Shown: one piece after another, positions 14,940 to 22,287 of the stretch
How the letters are laid out: the number at the start of each line of letters is the position of its first letter
Numbering within the stretch: the stretch's first letter is position 1
Origin: CAZXVW01 sp964644025
GTDB taxonomy: Bacteria > Acidobacteriota > Terriglobia > Bryobacterales > Bryobacteraceae
Length of the DNA: 22,287 bases
Assembly: GCA_964644025.1 (NCBI GenBank)
Contig: CAZXVW010000052.1
Span: forward strand, 1-22,287
Direction: 5' to 3'
Translations under genes and position numbers: made by a program
The notes under the pieces: generated by a model
Seen by the model: the letters and a program-made list of their open reading frames with translations, nothing else
The model's database searches: none
Told to the model about the DNA's origin: nothing

Positions 14940-16802
14940 TTACCGCGTCAGCACGTTTATCTTAATGAATGATGGGCGCCCAGCCGAGCGGTACACCCGC
15001 TCGGTTGCTTGTTGGTAGTCAGCGGCGGTGGCGTGGTAGATGTCCACGAAGCTCTGCGGGTTACGATCCACCAGCGGAAACCACGTGCTCTGTACCTGCA
15101 CCATGATCCGGTGGCCCCGGCGGAAGCTATGCAGAACATCCGGGAGTATGAATTCCACCTTGCTGACCTCGCCGGGGCGGAACGGTTCCGGCTTTTCGAA
15201 GCTGTTCCGGAAGCGGCCGCGGAAGGGTTCGCCCCGCACCAGTTGCTGGTAGGTACCCATCTTGACGCCGGCGGGGTTGGGATCCGGGTCGGGATAGTCC
15301 GGCGGGTAAACGTCAATGAGCTTGACGATGAAATCGGAATCCGTACCCGACGTGGAAACCTGCAGGCTGGCGGCGAACCGCCCGGCGATGGTCAGATCCT
15401 CCGCGAGCGGTTCGGTGGCATAGACCAGCACATCCGGCCGTCTGGAGGCAAAGCGCTGGTCGCCGGCCATGTACTCGCGCGTCATGCCGGTGGAGATGGT
15501 ATCGGTGTACGGCACGGGTTTGGCCGGATCACTGAGGTATTCGTCGAAGGCGCCCGCCCGCCGTGGGGCCTGCCGTGAGAGCTTGCCGCCGGCGTCGAAG
15601 TAGAAGGTAACCGGGCGCGTACCGGCCGGAGGCCACATGTCGAACCGGCGCCACTGGTTGGTGCCCGTCTCGAACATCCACGCCTTCGGCAGGCCGGGCG
15701 ATCCCTTCTGCTTCAAGTAGTATTCGAAGAACGGGAACTGGATGTGCTTGCGGAAAAACTCCGCCGTCTTGGATCCGAAGCGGACGGGTCCCAGGTGGTC
15801 ACCGGCACTGCGGGCCCAGCCGCCGTGATACCAGGGGCCCATGACCAGATGGTTCTGAGTTTCCGGGCTGAGCTTCTCGATGGCTTCGTAGACGTGCGGC
15901 GGACCGTAGACGTCTTCGGCGTCGAACCAGCCGCCTACCGTGAGCACCGCGGGTTTGATGTTTTTCAAATGAGGCAACAGAACCCGCGACTTCCAGAACT
16001 CGTCGTAGTTGGGATGGCGCATCATCTCCCGCCAGAACGGAAGTTGCTTGTCCCGGTACTTGTCGGCCGCGTTGCCGGCCGCCCCCAACTGGAGGAAAAA
16101 TTCGTAACCGTTCGGAGTGGGGAAAACGAAGCGCGGTTCCCGCTCCCGCGTGGGCTTGGGCCGCAACCGATCGAAGTTGATAAAGAAACCAAAGGCATGC
16201 GCCAGGAAGAAAGCGCCGTTGTGGTGGAAGTCGTCGCCGACGAACCAGTCGATTACCGGCGCCTGCGGGGAGACGGCCTTCAGCGCCGGATGCGCGTCGG
16301 GCAAAGCGGCGGCCGCGTAAAACCCCGGGTAGGAGATGCCCCACATTCCCACCCGGCCGTTGTTATGCGGGACGTGATGGATCAGCCATTCGATCGTGTC
16401 ATACGTATCGGTGGATTCGTCCACCTCGTCCGGCCGGCTCTTGCGTGGGATATAGGGCCGCACATGCACGTAATCGCCCTCCGATAGATAACGGCCGCGG
16501 ACATCTTGATAAACAAAGATGAACTTATCTTTGGCGAACTCCGGTGACGGACCGAGTTTTTCCGGGTAGTTGTCCACGCCGTATGGCCGGACGCTGTACG
16601 GCGTGCGCATCATCAGCATCGGATAGTCGGTCGAGGTGTCCTTCGGCGTGTAGACAGCCGTGAACAGCTTTACGCCGTCGCGCATGGGAATTTCGTACTC
16701 GTGCTTGGTGTAATGGGCTTCGACGTACTCCTTGCCCTGCCCGCACAGCAAGACGGGAACCAGAGCCAGCGTGGGAAGAAGAATGAGGCGATGATTCCGC
16801 AT
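14940..16802 (-). CDS. Exported S15/CocE-family serine hydrolase (alpha-amino-acid ester hydrolase-like)
   Basis: 620 residues with an N-terminal hydrophobic signal (MRNHRLILLPTLALVPVLLCG). The alpha/beta-hydrolase part has the nucleophile S157 in MWGISYPGF, the acid D294 in VGGWFDAEDVYGP, and H326 in VMGPWYHGGW. The spacing and sequence resemble the X-Pro dipeptidyl-peptidase / cocaine esterase / alpha-amino-acid ester hydrolase family. The C-terminal third (about 400-620) is the usual jelly-roll domain (LRGxHRI-like segment RRGHRIMVQVQSTWFP). It probably cleaves an ester, amide or N-terminal dipeptide outside the cytoplasm; the substrate is unknown. ATG 16802 is chosen because the signal starts there; a GTG at 16844 is in frame. 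It is the last gene of the cupin/enolase-superfamily cassette, about 50 nt after its neighbour. Confidence 0.9.
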   Translation of the reverse strand: MRNHRLILLPTLALVPVLLCGQGKEYVEAHYTKHEYEIPMRDGVKLFTAVYTPKDTSTDYPMLMMRTPYSVRPYGVDNYPEKLGPSPEFAKDKFIFVYQDVRGRYLSEGDYVHVRPYIPRKSRPDEVDESTDTYDTIEWLIHHVPHNNGRVGMWGISYPGFYAAAALPDAHPALKAVSPQAPVIDWFVGDDFHHNGAFFLAHAFGFFINFDRLRPKPTREREPRFVFPTPNGYEFFLQLGAAGNAADKYRDKQLPFWREMMRHPNYDEFWKSRVLLPHLKNIKPAVLTVGGWFDAEDVYGPPHVYEAIEKLSPETQNHLVMGPWYHGGWARSAGDHLGPVRFGSKTAEFFRKHIQFPFFEYYLKQKGSPGLPKAWMFETGTNQWRRFDMWPPAGTRPVTFYFDAGGKLSRQAPRRAGAFDEYLSDPAKPVPYTDTISTGMTREYMAGDQRFASRRPDVLVYATEPLAEDLTIAGRFAASLQVSTSGTDSDFIVKLIDVYPPDYPDPDPNPAGVKMGTYQQLVRGEPFRGRFRNSFEKPEPFRPGEVSKVEFILPDVLHSFRRGHRIMVQVQSTWFPLVDRNPQSFVDIYHATAADYQQATERVYRSAGRPSFIKINVLTR

Positions 16803-16851
16803 GGATGCAGAATACCACGCGCCGTGCTGGAAGCCGGCGCCCACGGCGGGT

Positions 16852-18249
16852 TCAGCGGCTCACGCAGTTACACCACTTGCCGTTTTCGTCGTAGTGCGGC
16901 CACGGGCCGCCGCGCCGGAAACCGGAGACGATGAAGCCGTCGAACTCCGGCGTCGGCTCGAAGTAGCCGGGATAGCGGAGATGCTCCCTAATGACTTCCT
17001 CGTTGAGTTCCACCCCCAGGCCGGGCTTGTCCGGCACCGTGATGTAGCCGTTCTGGATGATCGGGTTGGGCAGCCCGGTGACCAGGTCGTTCCACCACGG
17101 CATATCCACCGCGTGGTTTTCCATGGCCAGGAAGTTCCGGATCGTGGCCGCCATGTGGACGCTGGCGATGCAGCCGACTGGCGAGCCGGCATGGTGGACG
17201 GCCGTGGGGATGCCATGCAGGTCGGCGTAATCAGCAATGCGCTTGGTCTCGAGCAGCGCACCCGAGGTCTCCGGATCCGGGTGGATGATGTCCACGGCCC
17301 GGTTGTCGAGGAAATCTTTGAAGCCTTCCTCCAATCCGAACAGGCTTTCGCCGATGGCCAAGGGCGTCGTGGTGGCCTGCTTGATCTCCTGGTAGGCGCG
17401 CCAGTTCCTCGGGGCGTCACCGCCGGGGCCGAGGTGGCCCACCTGGAGCATGTCCTCGGCCCAAGCAAGGTGATAGCGTTCGAAGGCCCGGGCGTAACGG
17501 ATGCTGTCGTTGACGTCCAGCCGGCCGAAATGGTCGGCGGCCAGCGGGGCGTCCCAGCCGATGGCGTCGCGGACGGCTTCGATGTACTCGCAAAGGTGGC
17601 CGAGACCCTTTTCGGTGGCCACTCCCCGATGATCCACCGCTCCCGGGCGATTTTTCACCAGGCTGGTATACAGGTCCATCTTGAAAAACGTGAACCCCAT
17701 CTGCTGGCGCTTCTTCATGCGCTCCCCGTAGATCTTCGGGTCCTCGCTCCCGGTGGTGTCGCAGTACATGCGAATCTTATCGCGCTGCTTGTCGCCGATC
17801 AGCCGCCAGGCCGGCACGCCGTAAACCTTGCCGGCGATGTCATGGAGCGCCATATCCACGGCGCTGTAGCCCCCGCCCATCCGTTGCTGGCCGGCGAACG
17901 GCCGGATCTTCCGGAGAATCCTGCTGATGTGGAGCGGGTTCTCACCCACGATGTGCGCCTTCAGGATGAGCGCGATCCCCTTGACGCCCGCGTCGCGGAC
18001 CTCCCCGTAGCCGTAGACGCCCTGGTTGGTGTCGATGCGGATGATCGGGTAATCGTAGTTCGCCGCGACCGTGCAAGCTCGCATGTCGGTGATCTTGAGC
18101 TTGCTGGGGGCGGAGTTCTTGTTCAACACGGGCGCGCTTTGCCGGGGCGCCGCCTCGGCCAGGCTGACGCCGGAAGCGAGCACCGCCGCGCCGGAGGCAG
18201 CCTGCAGGATATTTCTGCGGCTGAGGGCCGGATCTTTTTTCTCACTCAT
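16852..18249 (-). CDS. Tat-exported mandelate racemase / enolase-superfamily protein
   Basis: 465 residues. SRRNILQAASGAAVLASG (10-27) is a twin-arginine signal, so the mature protein is probably periplasmic. After the capping domain (about 50-150) comes the barrel. K190 in FKMD is the candidate base, metal ligands are D239 (AADHFG), E265 (WAEDM) and E301 (AIGES), and H352/H353 (VHHAGSP) is the second base. This arrangement is that of mandelate-racemase/galactonate-dehydratase-type enzymes, which abstract a proton alpha to a carboxylate, usually of a sugar acid. The start ATG at 18249 has AAGGGGAAAC immediately upstream; an in-frame upstream start would disrupt the signal. It lies 35 nt after the bicupin. 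The exact substrate cannot be assigned. Confidence 0.88.
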   Translation of the reverse strand: MSEKKDPALSRRNILQAASGAAVLASGVSLAEAAPRQSAPVLNKNSAPSKLKITDMRACTVAANYDYPIIRIDTNQGVYGYGEVRDAGVKGIALILKAHIVGENPLHISRILRKIRPFAGQQRMGGGYSAVDMALHDIAGKVYGVPAWRLIGDKQRDKIRMYCDTTGSEDPKIYGERMKKRQQMGFTFFKMDLYTSLVKNRPGAVDHRGVATEKGLGHLCEYIEAVRDAIGWDAPLAADHFGRLDVNDSIRYARAFERYHLAWAEDMLQVGHLGPGGDAPRNWRAYQEIKQATTTPLAIGESLFGLEEGFKDFLDNRAVDIIHPDPETSGALLETKRIADYADLHGIPTAVHHAGSPVGCIASVHMAATIRNFLAMENHAVDMPWWNDLVTGLPNPIIQNGYITVPDKPGLGVELNEEVIREHLRYPGYFEPTPEFDGFIVSGFRRGGPWPHYDENGKWCNCVSR

Positions 18250-18284
18250 GGTTTCCCCTTTCTGCTTGCAGGCAAGATGTACGG

Positions 18285-19169
18285 TCAAGGCCGGCGCTGC
18301 GGGAACAGCGAGCGGGCCGCCAGAATGCGGGCCGTTCCATCGGCCGGATTCCGGGAGGCATAAAAACCAACCGTGCAGTTCAGCCGGAAGAAGTAAGCGT
18401 CACCAGCGGTAGCCGGGTGCCGCCCTTCCACGCCATCCAGCCCGCCGCCGGCCACCATGTCCCCTTTTCCGCTCATCAGATAGTAAAACTCTTCTTCCCG
18501 CTCGTGATGGTGAGGGAAATTCGTGCCGCCGGGCGCGAATTCGATGATGAAGAGGCTGGTCAGCACGTGGGCGGCGGCCAGATGGTCCCGTTTACTTTCA
18601 GTGGTTCCCATCAGCAGGCGGAACCGCGAGCTTGACGGATGGCGCCCCACCGCCTGGAGCGGCACCTCGTCGATGTTGGCGAGCATGAGCTTCGGCGAAG
18701 GTTGGACCTTCATTCCTTTCGGAATGTGCCAGCCCATCACGAGCACGCGCGCCGGCCGGCGGGAGGGATTCGACAAGCCGTGGCGCACGCCCGGCGGCAG
18801 GTACAGGTAATCGTGCCGGCGCAGCGGACGCCGTGTTTCCCCGTAATGCAGCACCGGGCTGCCGCTCATCACGATGTAAACTTGTTCCTCGCGCGGGTAA
18901 TTCACCAGGGTGCACCGGCCCCCGGCGGCGAGGCTCACTTCGCCGAACCGGGCCACGCCACGAACGATGCGGGTCTCGGAATCCCCGGCGCCGAAAATGG
19001 GCTTGTAGTGGCAGCTCGGCGTCGTCAGGTCAGCCTTCTTTTCCGGCAGATCCGGCACCCGGCGGTAGAGGAACGTCGGGGCCACCGTGCGCTGCTCGGC
19101 GGCGGCGAGCAGCATCGCAGCGGCCGCCACGACGAACGCGGGAGCGAGAATCCGGCGCAGGAAAGGCAC
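18285..19169 (-). CDS. Exported bicupin protein
   Basis: 294 residues from a proposed GTG start at 19169, which gives a signal sequence (FLRRILAPAFVVAAAAMLLAAAE). Two cupin barrels follow. The first (about 75-146) includes REEQVYIVMSG and DYLYLPPGVRHGLSN. The second (about 205-285) includes FPHHHEREEEFYYLMSGKGD, whose H220-H222 and E226 fit a cupin metal site, though the usual second-motif His is not evident (FFRLNCTVGF). No Shine-Dalgarno is apparent and the frame is open upstream to 19283, so the start is uncertain. First gene of a cassette with the enolase-superfamily protein and the S15 hydrolase. Possible roles are sugar-acid isomerase, dioxygenase or binding protein; none can be chosen from sequence. 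Confidence 0.78.
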   Translation of the reverse strand: MPFLRRILAPAFVVAAAAMLLAAAEQRTVAPTFLYRRVPDLPEKKADLTTPSCHYKPIFGAGDSETRIVRGVARFGEVSLAAGGRCTLVNYPREEQVYIVMSGSPVLHYGETRRPLRRHDYLYLPPGVRHGLSNPSRRPARVLVMGWHIPKGMKVQPSPKLMLANIDEVPLQAVGRHPSSSRFRLLMGTTESKRDHLAAAHVLTSLFIIEFAPGGTNFPHHHEREEEFYYLMSGKGDMVAGGGLDGVEGRHPATAGDAYFFRLNCTVGFYASRNPADGTARILAARSLFPQRRP

Positions 19170-19303
19170 GGATTGAATTCTATGACCCCGCCCGCTGATT
19201 TGCAAGCGGCGATGGAATGGGATGGCCGGCGCCGCGGCTCGGCTCCGCGCGGGACGGCCGCCCGCACATTCGCTGACCTCCATCTGCTAATTTACAGGTA
19301 GAT

Positions 19304-20665
19304 ATGCTCAAGTCCACGATCTTCCGTGAATATGACATTCGTGGGATTGCCGAGACCGACCTGCCCAGCCCCGATGTCGCCGTACTCGGCCAGGCCATCG
19401 GCACCTACCTTCAGCGCCACACCGGGAACAAGGTAAACGTCGGCCGCGACTGCCGCTTCAGCTCCGGGCGCTTGAGCGAGGCCATCGCCCAGGGCCTGGC
19501 GGCCAGCGGCTGCGAAGTCACCGAGCTGGGCACCGTTCCCACCCCGGTGCTGTACCACTCGGCTTACACGATGAAGGCCGACGGCGCGGTCATGATCACC
19601 GGCAGCCATAACCCTCCGGAATATAACGGGTTCAAGATCGTTTGCGGCGCCGGGACCCTGTATGGCGATCAGATTCAGCAGATCCGGCGCCTGATCGAGA
19701 TAAACGATCTCGCCGTCGGTCCCGGTTCGCGGCGCGGTCACGACGCCGCAACCCCTTACGTGGAGGACATTGTTTCCAAGTTCTCCTGGAACCGCCGCAT
19801 CAAGGTGGTCTTCGACGCCGGCAACGGAACGGCCGGCCCCACCATGCACCGAATCCTCCAGCGGCTGAATGTCGACGCCGTGGAATTGTTTTTCGACATG
19901 GACGGCAATTTTCCGAACCATCACCCCGATCCGACCATCGAGAAGAACCTGGAAGCTCTGGCTGCGGCCGTCCGGCGGCACGGCGCGGAGCTGGGAATCG
20001 CTTTTGACGGAGACGCCGACCGGATCGGCGCCATCGACGAGAACGGCCAGGTCGTATGGGGAGACTACCTGCTGCTGATTTACGCCCGGGAGATTCTCGC
20101 CCGCAAGCCCGGGGCTACCTTCATCGCTGACGTGAAGTGCTCCCAGGTGCTCTACGACGAGCTTCGCAAGCTGGGCGGCAACCCCATCATGTACCGCACC
20201 GGCCATTCGCTGATCAAGGCGAAGATGAAACAGGAAAAGGCCGAACTGGCGGGCGAGATGAGCGGCCATATGTTCTTCGGCGACCGTTACTACGGCTACG
20301 ACGACGCCTTGTACGCTGCCTGCCGGCTGATGGAGATTCTCGCCAATTCGGGCAAGCCCCTTTCGGCCCAGCTCGAAGGGCTGCCGCGCATGGTCACCAC
20401 GCCGGAGATCCGCGTGGATTGCGCCGACGAGATCAAGTTCGACGTGGTGGCCCGCGTGGCCCGGAATTTCCAGAAGACGCATGACGTGATCACCGTGGAT
20501 GGAGCACGCGTGCTGTTCCCGCACGGCTGGGGGCTGGTGCGCGCCTCAAACACGCAGCCGGTTCTGGTGCTCCGGTTCGAGGCCGAGACTGCGGAACAGC
20601 TCGCCGAGTACCGGCGCGAGGTGGAAACAGCCGTCAAAGCAGCCGAAGCCGAGTTCGCCGTCTGA
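19304..20665 (+). CDS. Phosphomannomutase / phosphoglucomutase
   Basis: 453 residues, alpha-D-phosphohexomutase of the AlgC/ManB type, interconverting hexose 6-phosphate and 1-phosphate for nucleotide-sugar synthesis. The four signature loops are present: phosphoserine S101 in ITGSHNPPEYNGFK (98-111), metal loop DGDADR (235-240), sugar-binding GEMSGH (317-322), and phosphate-binding RASNTQP (413-419). The ATG at 19304 follows AGGTAG. It is divergent from the bicupin cassette, with 134 nt between them. It could supply hexose 1-phosphate to nucleotidyltransferases such as those at 9503-13699, but it is not in their operon. Confidence 0.95.
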   Translation: MLKSTIFREYDIRGIAETDLPSPDVAVLGQAIGTYLQRHTGNKVNVGRDCRFSSGRLSEAIAQGLAASGCEVTELGTVPTPVLYHSAYTMKADGAVMITGSHNPPEYNGFKIVCGAGTLYGDQIQQIRRLIEINDLAVGPGSRRGHDAATPYVEDIVSKFSWNRRIKVVFDAGNGTAGPTMHRILQRLNVDAVELFFDMDGNFPNHHPDPTIEKNLEALAAAVRRHGAELGIAFDGDADRIGAIDENGQVVWGDYLLLIYAREILARKPGATFIADVKCSQVLYDELRKLGGNPIMYRTGHSLIKAKMKQEKAELAGEMSGHMFFGDRYYGYDDALYAACRLMEILANSGKPLSAQLEGLPRMVTTPEIRVDCADEIKFDVVARVARNFQKTHDVITVDGARVLFPHGWGLVRASNTQPVLVLRFEAETAEQLAEYRREVETAVKAAEAEFAV

Positions 20666-21065
20666 ATCCGAAACGCCCAGGCGGAACAGAGCCCGCGGAT
20701 TGGTGTGTGTCCCCAGTGGGCCCCGCACTCACCGTGGTTGTCCCGCCGATCCTGTGCCTGGGATGACTCCGGCTGGAAATTCGTGGGGGGCCGGCCCGCC
20801 TCTCCTCCGTCGCCTGAGGACCAGCCCCCACGAGCCAATGAGCGAGCCTGCCGCGACACCGCCCGGTTGACCACATGAGAATGCCACAAACCGGCCGGAA
20901 ATTCTAGTAACTAAAGTACCGGTTTCAGTACTGGAGGTACTGTTTCCGGAGCCACGTTGCCGTTCGGATCGCGCCGGCCTGGCGCCGCGCCGCGGGGAAT
21001 TTATGATACGCTGACTGGAACGCGGGCGCGCCGTAGCCCGCCAAATCGCAAATGGGAGAAAGCCG
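20666..21065. other. Intergenic region with nested inverted repeats
   Basis: 400 nt between the mutase and the exported methyltransferase, no gene seen. A 9-bp inverted repeat TCGTGGGGG/CCCCCACGA (20781-20789 and 20825-20833) could be a 3' structure of the mutase transcript, but it has a 35-nt loop and no T-tract. A cluster of inverted repeats lies at 20888-20949 (separate entry). TATGAT near 21003-21008 is a weak -10 candidate for the methyltransferase; no matching -35 was found. Confidence 0.45.
20888..20949. repeat. Nested inverted repeats, possible operator
   Basis: Three overlapping inverted repeats lie in 62 nt. They are AAACCGG (20888-20894) with CCGGTTT (20919-20925); CCGGAAA (20895-20901) with TTTCCGG (20943-20949); and CAGTAC (20926-20931) with GTACTG (20937-20942) around a 5-nt loop. 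GTAC occurs three times. The density suggests a protein-binding site or folded RNA upstream of the methyltransferase; function is not shown. Confidence 0.5.
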
Positions 21066-21620
21066 ATGCGGCTTGGTCGATTGCTGGTTCCTGTTTTTCT
21101 GCTCGTGCTGGCCGGCGCACCGCTGGCGGCACAATGGGAGGAGGACGAATGGGGCGACGTACCTTACGTGCCGACTCCTCCGGAAGTGGTGGACGCGATG
21201 CTCGAGTTGGCCGGCGTCACCCAGAATGACATCGTTTACGACCTCGGTTGTGGCGACGGCCGGATCGTGATCGAAGCGGCCAAAAAATATCATGCTCACG
21301 GCGTTGGCATCGATATCAATCCAACCCGGATCGAAGAGGCCAAGGCAAATGCTAAGGACGCCGGCGTCAGTGATCGTGTGCGCTTCCTCGAAGGCAACTT
21401 CTTTCAAGCTGACATCCACGATGCCACTGTGGTCACGCTCTACCTGCTTTCCACCGTGAATCTCAAGCTCCGGCCCAAGCTGCTGAAGGATCTCAAGCCC
21501 GGCACGCGCATCGTCTCTCACCGCTTCGATATGGGAGACTGGAAGCCGCTTAAGGAAACCACCGCGGACGGCCGTCCGATTTACCTGTGGATTGTCCCGC
21601 CGGACAAGAAGATCCACTAG
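21066..21620 (+). CDS. Class I SAM-dependent methyltransferase with signal peptide
   Basis: 184 residues. The N-terminus MRLGRLLVPVFLLVLAGAPLAAQ is a good Sec signal with cleavage near 22-23. Next comes PYVPTPPEVVDAMLELAGV (33-51), the SAM-binding motif I VYDLGCGDG (57-65), and the acidic motif II residue D83 in VGIDINP. The rest (LEGNFFQADIHDATVVTLYL) fits the Rossmann methyltransferase fold of the Dot1-like/small-methyltransferase type. A GGGAGA site 6-7 nt before ATG 21066 supports this start and hence the signal. Export is odd because SAM is cytoplasmic; the hydrophobic end may instead be a membrane anchor. Single gene, convergent with the unknown gene at 21684. The substrate is unknown. 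Confidence 0.85.
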   Translation: MRLGRLLVPVFLLVLAGAPLAAQWEEDEWGDVPYVPTPPEVVDAMLELAGVTQNDIVYDLGCGDGRIVIEAAKKYHAHGVGIDINPTRIEEAKANAKDAGVSDRVRFLEGNFFQADIHDATVVTLYLLSTVNLKLRPKLLKDLKPGTRIVSHRFDMGDWKPLKETTADGRPIYLWIVPPDKKIH

Positions 21621-21642
21621 CCGGTCCCGGGGTACGGGCCGG
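21621..21642. terminator. Small hairpin after the methyltransferase gene
   Basis: CCGGTCC pairs with GGGCCGG (one G-T wobble) around an 8-nt loop, starting at the base after the stop codon. No T-tract follows. It is a weak candidate 3'-end structure between two convergent genes. Confidence 0.35.
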
Positions 21643-21683
21643 CTCCGCCAGTACGGCACTGCGGACGGCCGGCAGGCGGGAAC

Positions 21684-22190
21684 TCAGTTCTGTGGCCCTA
21701 TCCGCTCGGTTCTGCCAGCCAGCGGCTTCACCACCGACCCGCCGCAAACTCCGACGCCGGTGCTCAGCAATGCGTTCAGCAGGTTGAACAACACGGCGTA
21801 AACTACCTGCTCATTGACGGGTTGCCTGCCGGGCATCCGAAACGTCGCCGGCAGTTCCTTGCTGATTCGGATTCGGATCGCGTTCGGCAAAACCCGGCCG
21901 GAGGAATCCCGCCGGTTGGCCACCGAGATGGGCGTCTGCAGGACCGCTCCCGTCTGGCCGTCAACGTAGAACTGGCATCGCGAGAACCAGCCGAGATTCC
22001 CGGAATCGGCCGCGTCGAAAAGCAGCAGAGGCCCCTCGCGGTCCGGGGGAGCATCCAGGTCTAGCACCAGGCCGCGGTCGGTCTCCTGCAGTTCCAACCC
22101 GAAGCCAACCTGCCGCACAATGTTGCGGACAAATTCCGGATCCAGTTCCAACTGGAGGAATTTGTACTTTCCCGCCTGAAGCACCTGCAT
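21684..22190 (-). CDS. Unrecognised protein
   Basis: 168 residues, no family recognised. It reads as a mixed alpha/beta, probably cytoplasmic protein: an N-terminal segment MQVLQAGKYKFLQLELDPEF, an acidic stretch LVLDLDAPPDREGPLLLFDA (about 42-61), then a beta-rich middle. A hydrophobic segment follows at about 129-155 (VVYAVLFNLLNALLSTGVGVCGG), which could be a membrane helix or a buried hairpin. ATG 22190 is the only ATG after an in-frame stop at 22212. The nearest purine-rich site (GGAG, about 24 nt upstream) is too far to be convincing. The upstream gene ends 21 nt away in the same frame, so the two are probably co-transcribed. Confidence 0.6.
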   Translation of the reverse strand: MQVLQAGKYKFLQLELDPEFVRNIVRQVGFGLELQETDRGLVLDLDAPPDREGPLLLFDAADSGNLGWFSRCQFYVDGQTGAVLQTPISVANRRDSSGRVLPNAIRIRISKELPATFRMPGRQPVNEQVVYAVLFNLLNALLSTGVGVCGGSVVKPLAGRTERIGPQN

Positions 22191-22211
22191 CAGAACCCAT
22201 TGTATCGGGTC

Positions 22212-22287
22212 TTACTCCATGGCAGACAACGCCCGGGCGTACGCCTGGTAGGTTTCCTCGTCGAACAAAACGAAAATCGCCTCCTGG
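22212..22287 (-). CDS. C-terminal end of an unknown upstream gene
   Basis: The last 24 codons of a gene entering from the right edge: QEAIFVLFDEETYQAYARAL, then SAME and a TAA stop at 22214-22212. The residue pattern looks like real coding sequence (amphipathic helix), but the fragment is too short to identify. It precedes the unknown gene at 21684-22190 in the same direction. Confidence 0.5.
   Translation of the reverse strand, partial: QEAIFVLFDEETYQAYARALSAME

Noticed and set aside
16741..16802. Possible lipoprotein box (VLLCG) in the S15 hydrolase signal
   Set aside because: The residue before Cys is Leu, not Ala/Gly/Ser, so lipidation is unlikely.
1..22287. tRNA, rRNA, CRISPR array or insertion sequence
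   Set aside because: No cloverleaf, no regularly spaced direct repeats, and no transposase motif or terminal repeats were seen on reading both strands.

Overview
The window is GC-rich, densely coded bacterial chromosome. The gene content (Tat-exported enolase-superfamily and phosphotriesterase-like proteins, an exported S15/CocE hydrolase, cupins, short minus-strand operons) and the protein style suggest an Acidobacteriota genome, perhaps of the Solibacter/Bryobacter group. That placement is inference; no rRNA or tRNA gene is present to test it.

Left end (1-210): the N-terminus of a membrane-fusion/periplasmic adaptor protein (MacA/HlyD type), on the minus strand and cut by the window edge.

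Histidine operon (about 8510 down to 395, minus strand). Transcription runs hisL (leader peptide) - attenuator - hisI - hisG - hisD - hisC - HAD phosphatase - hisB - hisH - hisF - hisA - phosphotriesterase-like gene. Most junctions are 1-14 nt overlaps. The leader is the best regulatory find here. It is an unlisted 24-codon ORF (8419-8493) with five His codons in a six-codon run. A GC-rich hairpin plus U-tract follows it, just before hisI. Three further segments can pair in the mutually exclusive 1:2, 2:3 and 3:4 pattern of classical his attenuation. An extended -10 element lies so close to the leader ATG that the leader mRNA may be leaderless. The window has no hisE and no classical histidinol-phosphatase; the HAD gene between hisC and hisB is a strong candidate for the latter.

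Middle (9029-13699): a small ribbon-helix-helix-like/coiled-coil protein on the plus strand, then a two-gene minus-strand operon. The first gene is a GalU-like nucleotidyltransferase whose nucleotide-binding loop is degraded. The second is an 1110-residue fusion of a fucokinase-like GHMP sugar kinase (N-terminal) with a UDPGP-type sugar-1-phosphate uridylyltransferase (C-terminal). This is a plausible one-protein sugar-salvage route to a UDP-sugar.

Right half: a secreted glycine-zipper protein (plus). Then a minus-strand cassette of exported proteins: bicupin, then Tat-dependent mandelate-racemase/enolase-superfamily protein, then S15/CocE hydrolase. It is divergent from a phosphomannomutase/phosphoglucomutase (plus). 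An exported class I SAM-dependent methyltransferase (plus) follows, preceded by nested inverted repeats. The window closes with an unrecognised 168-residue protein and the C-terminal end of another unknown gene (both minus). No CRISPR array, insertion sequence, tRNA or rRNA was seen.
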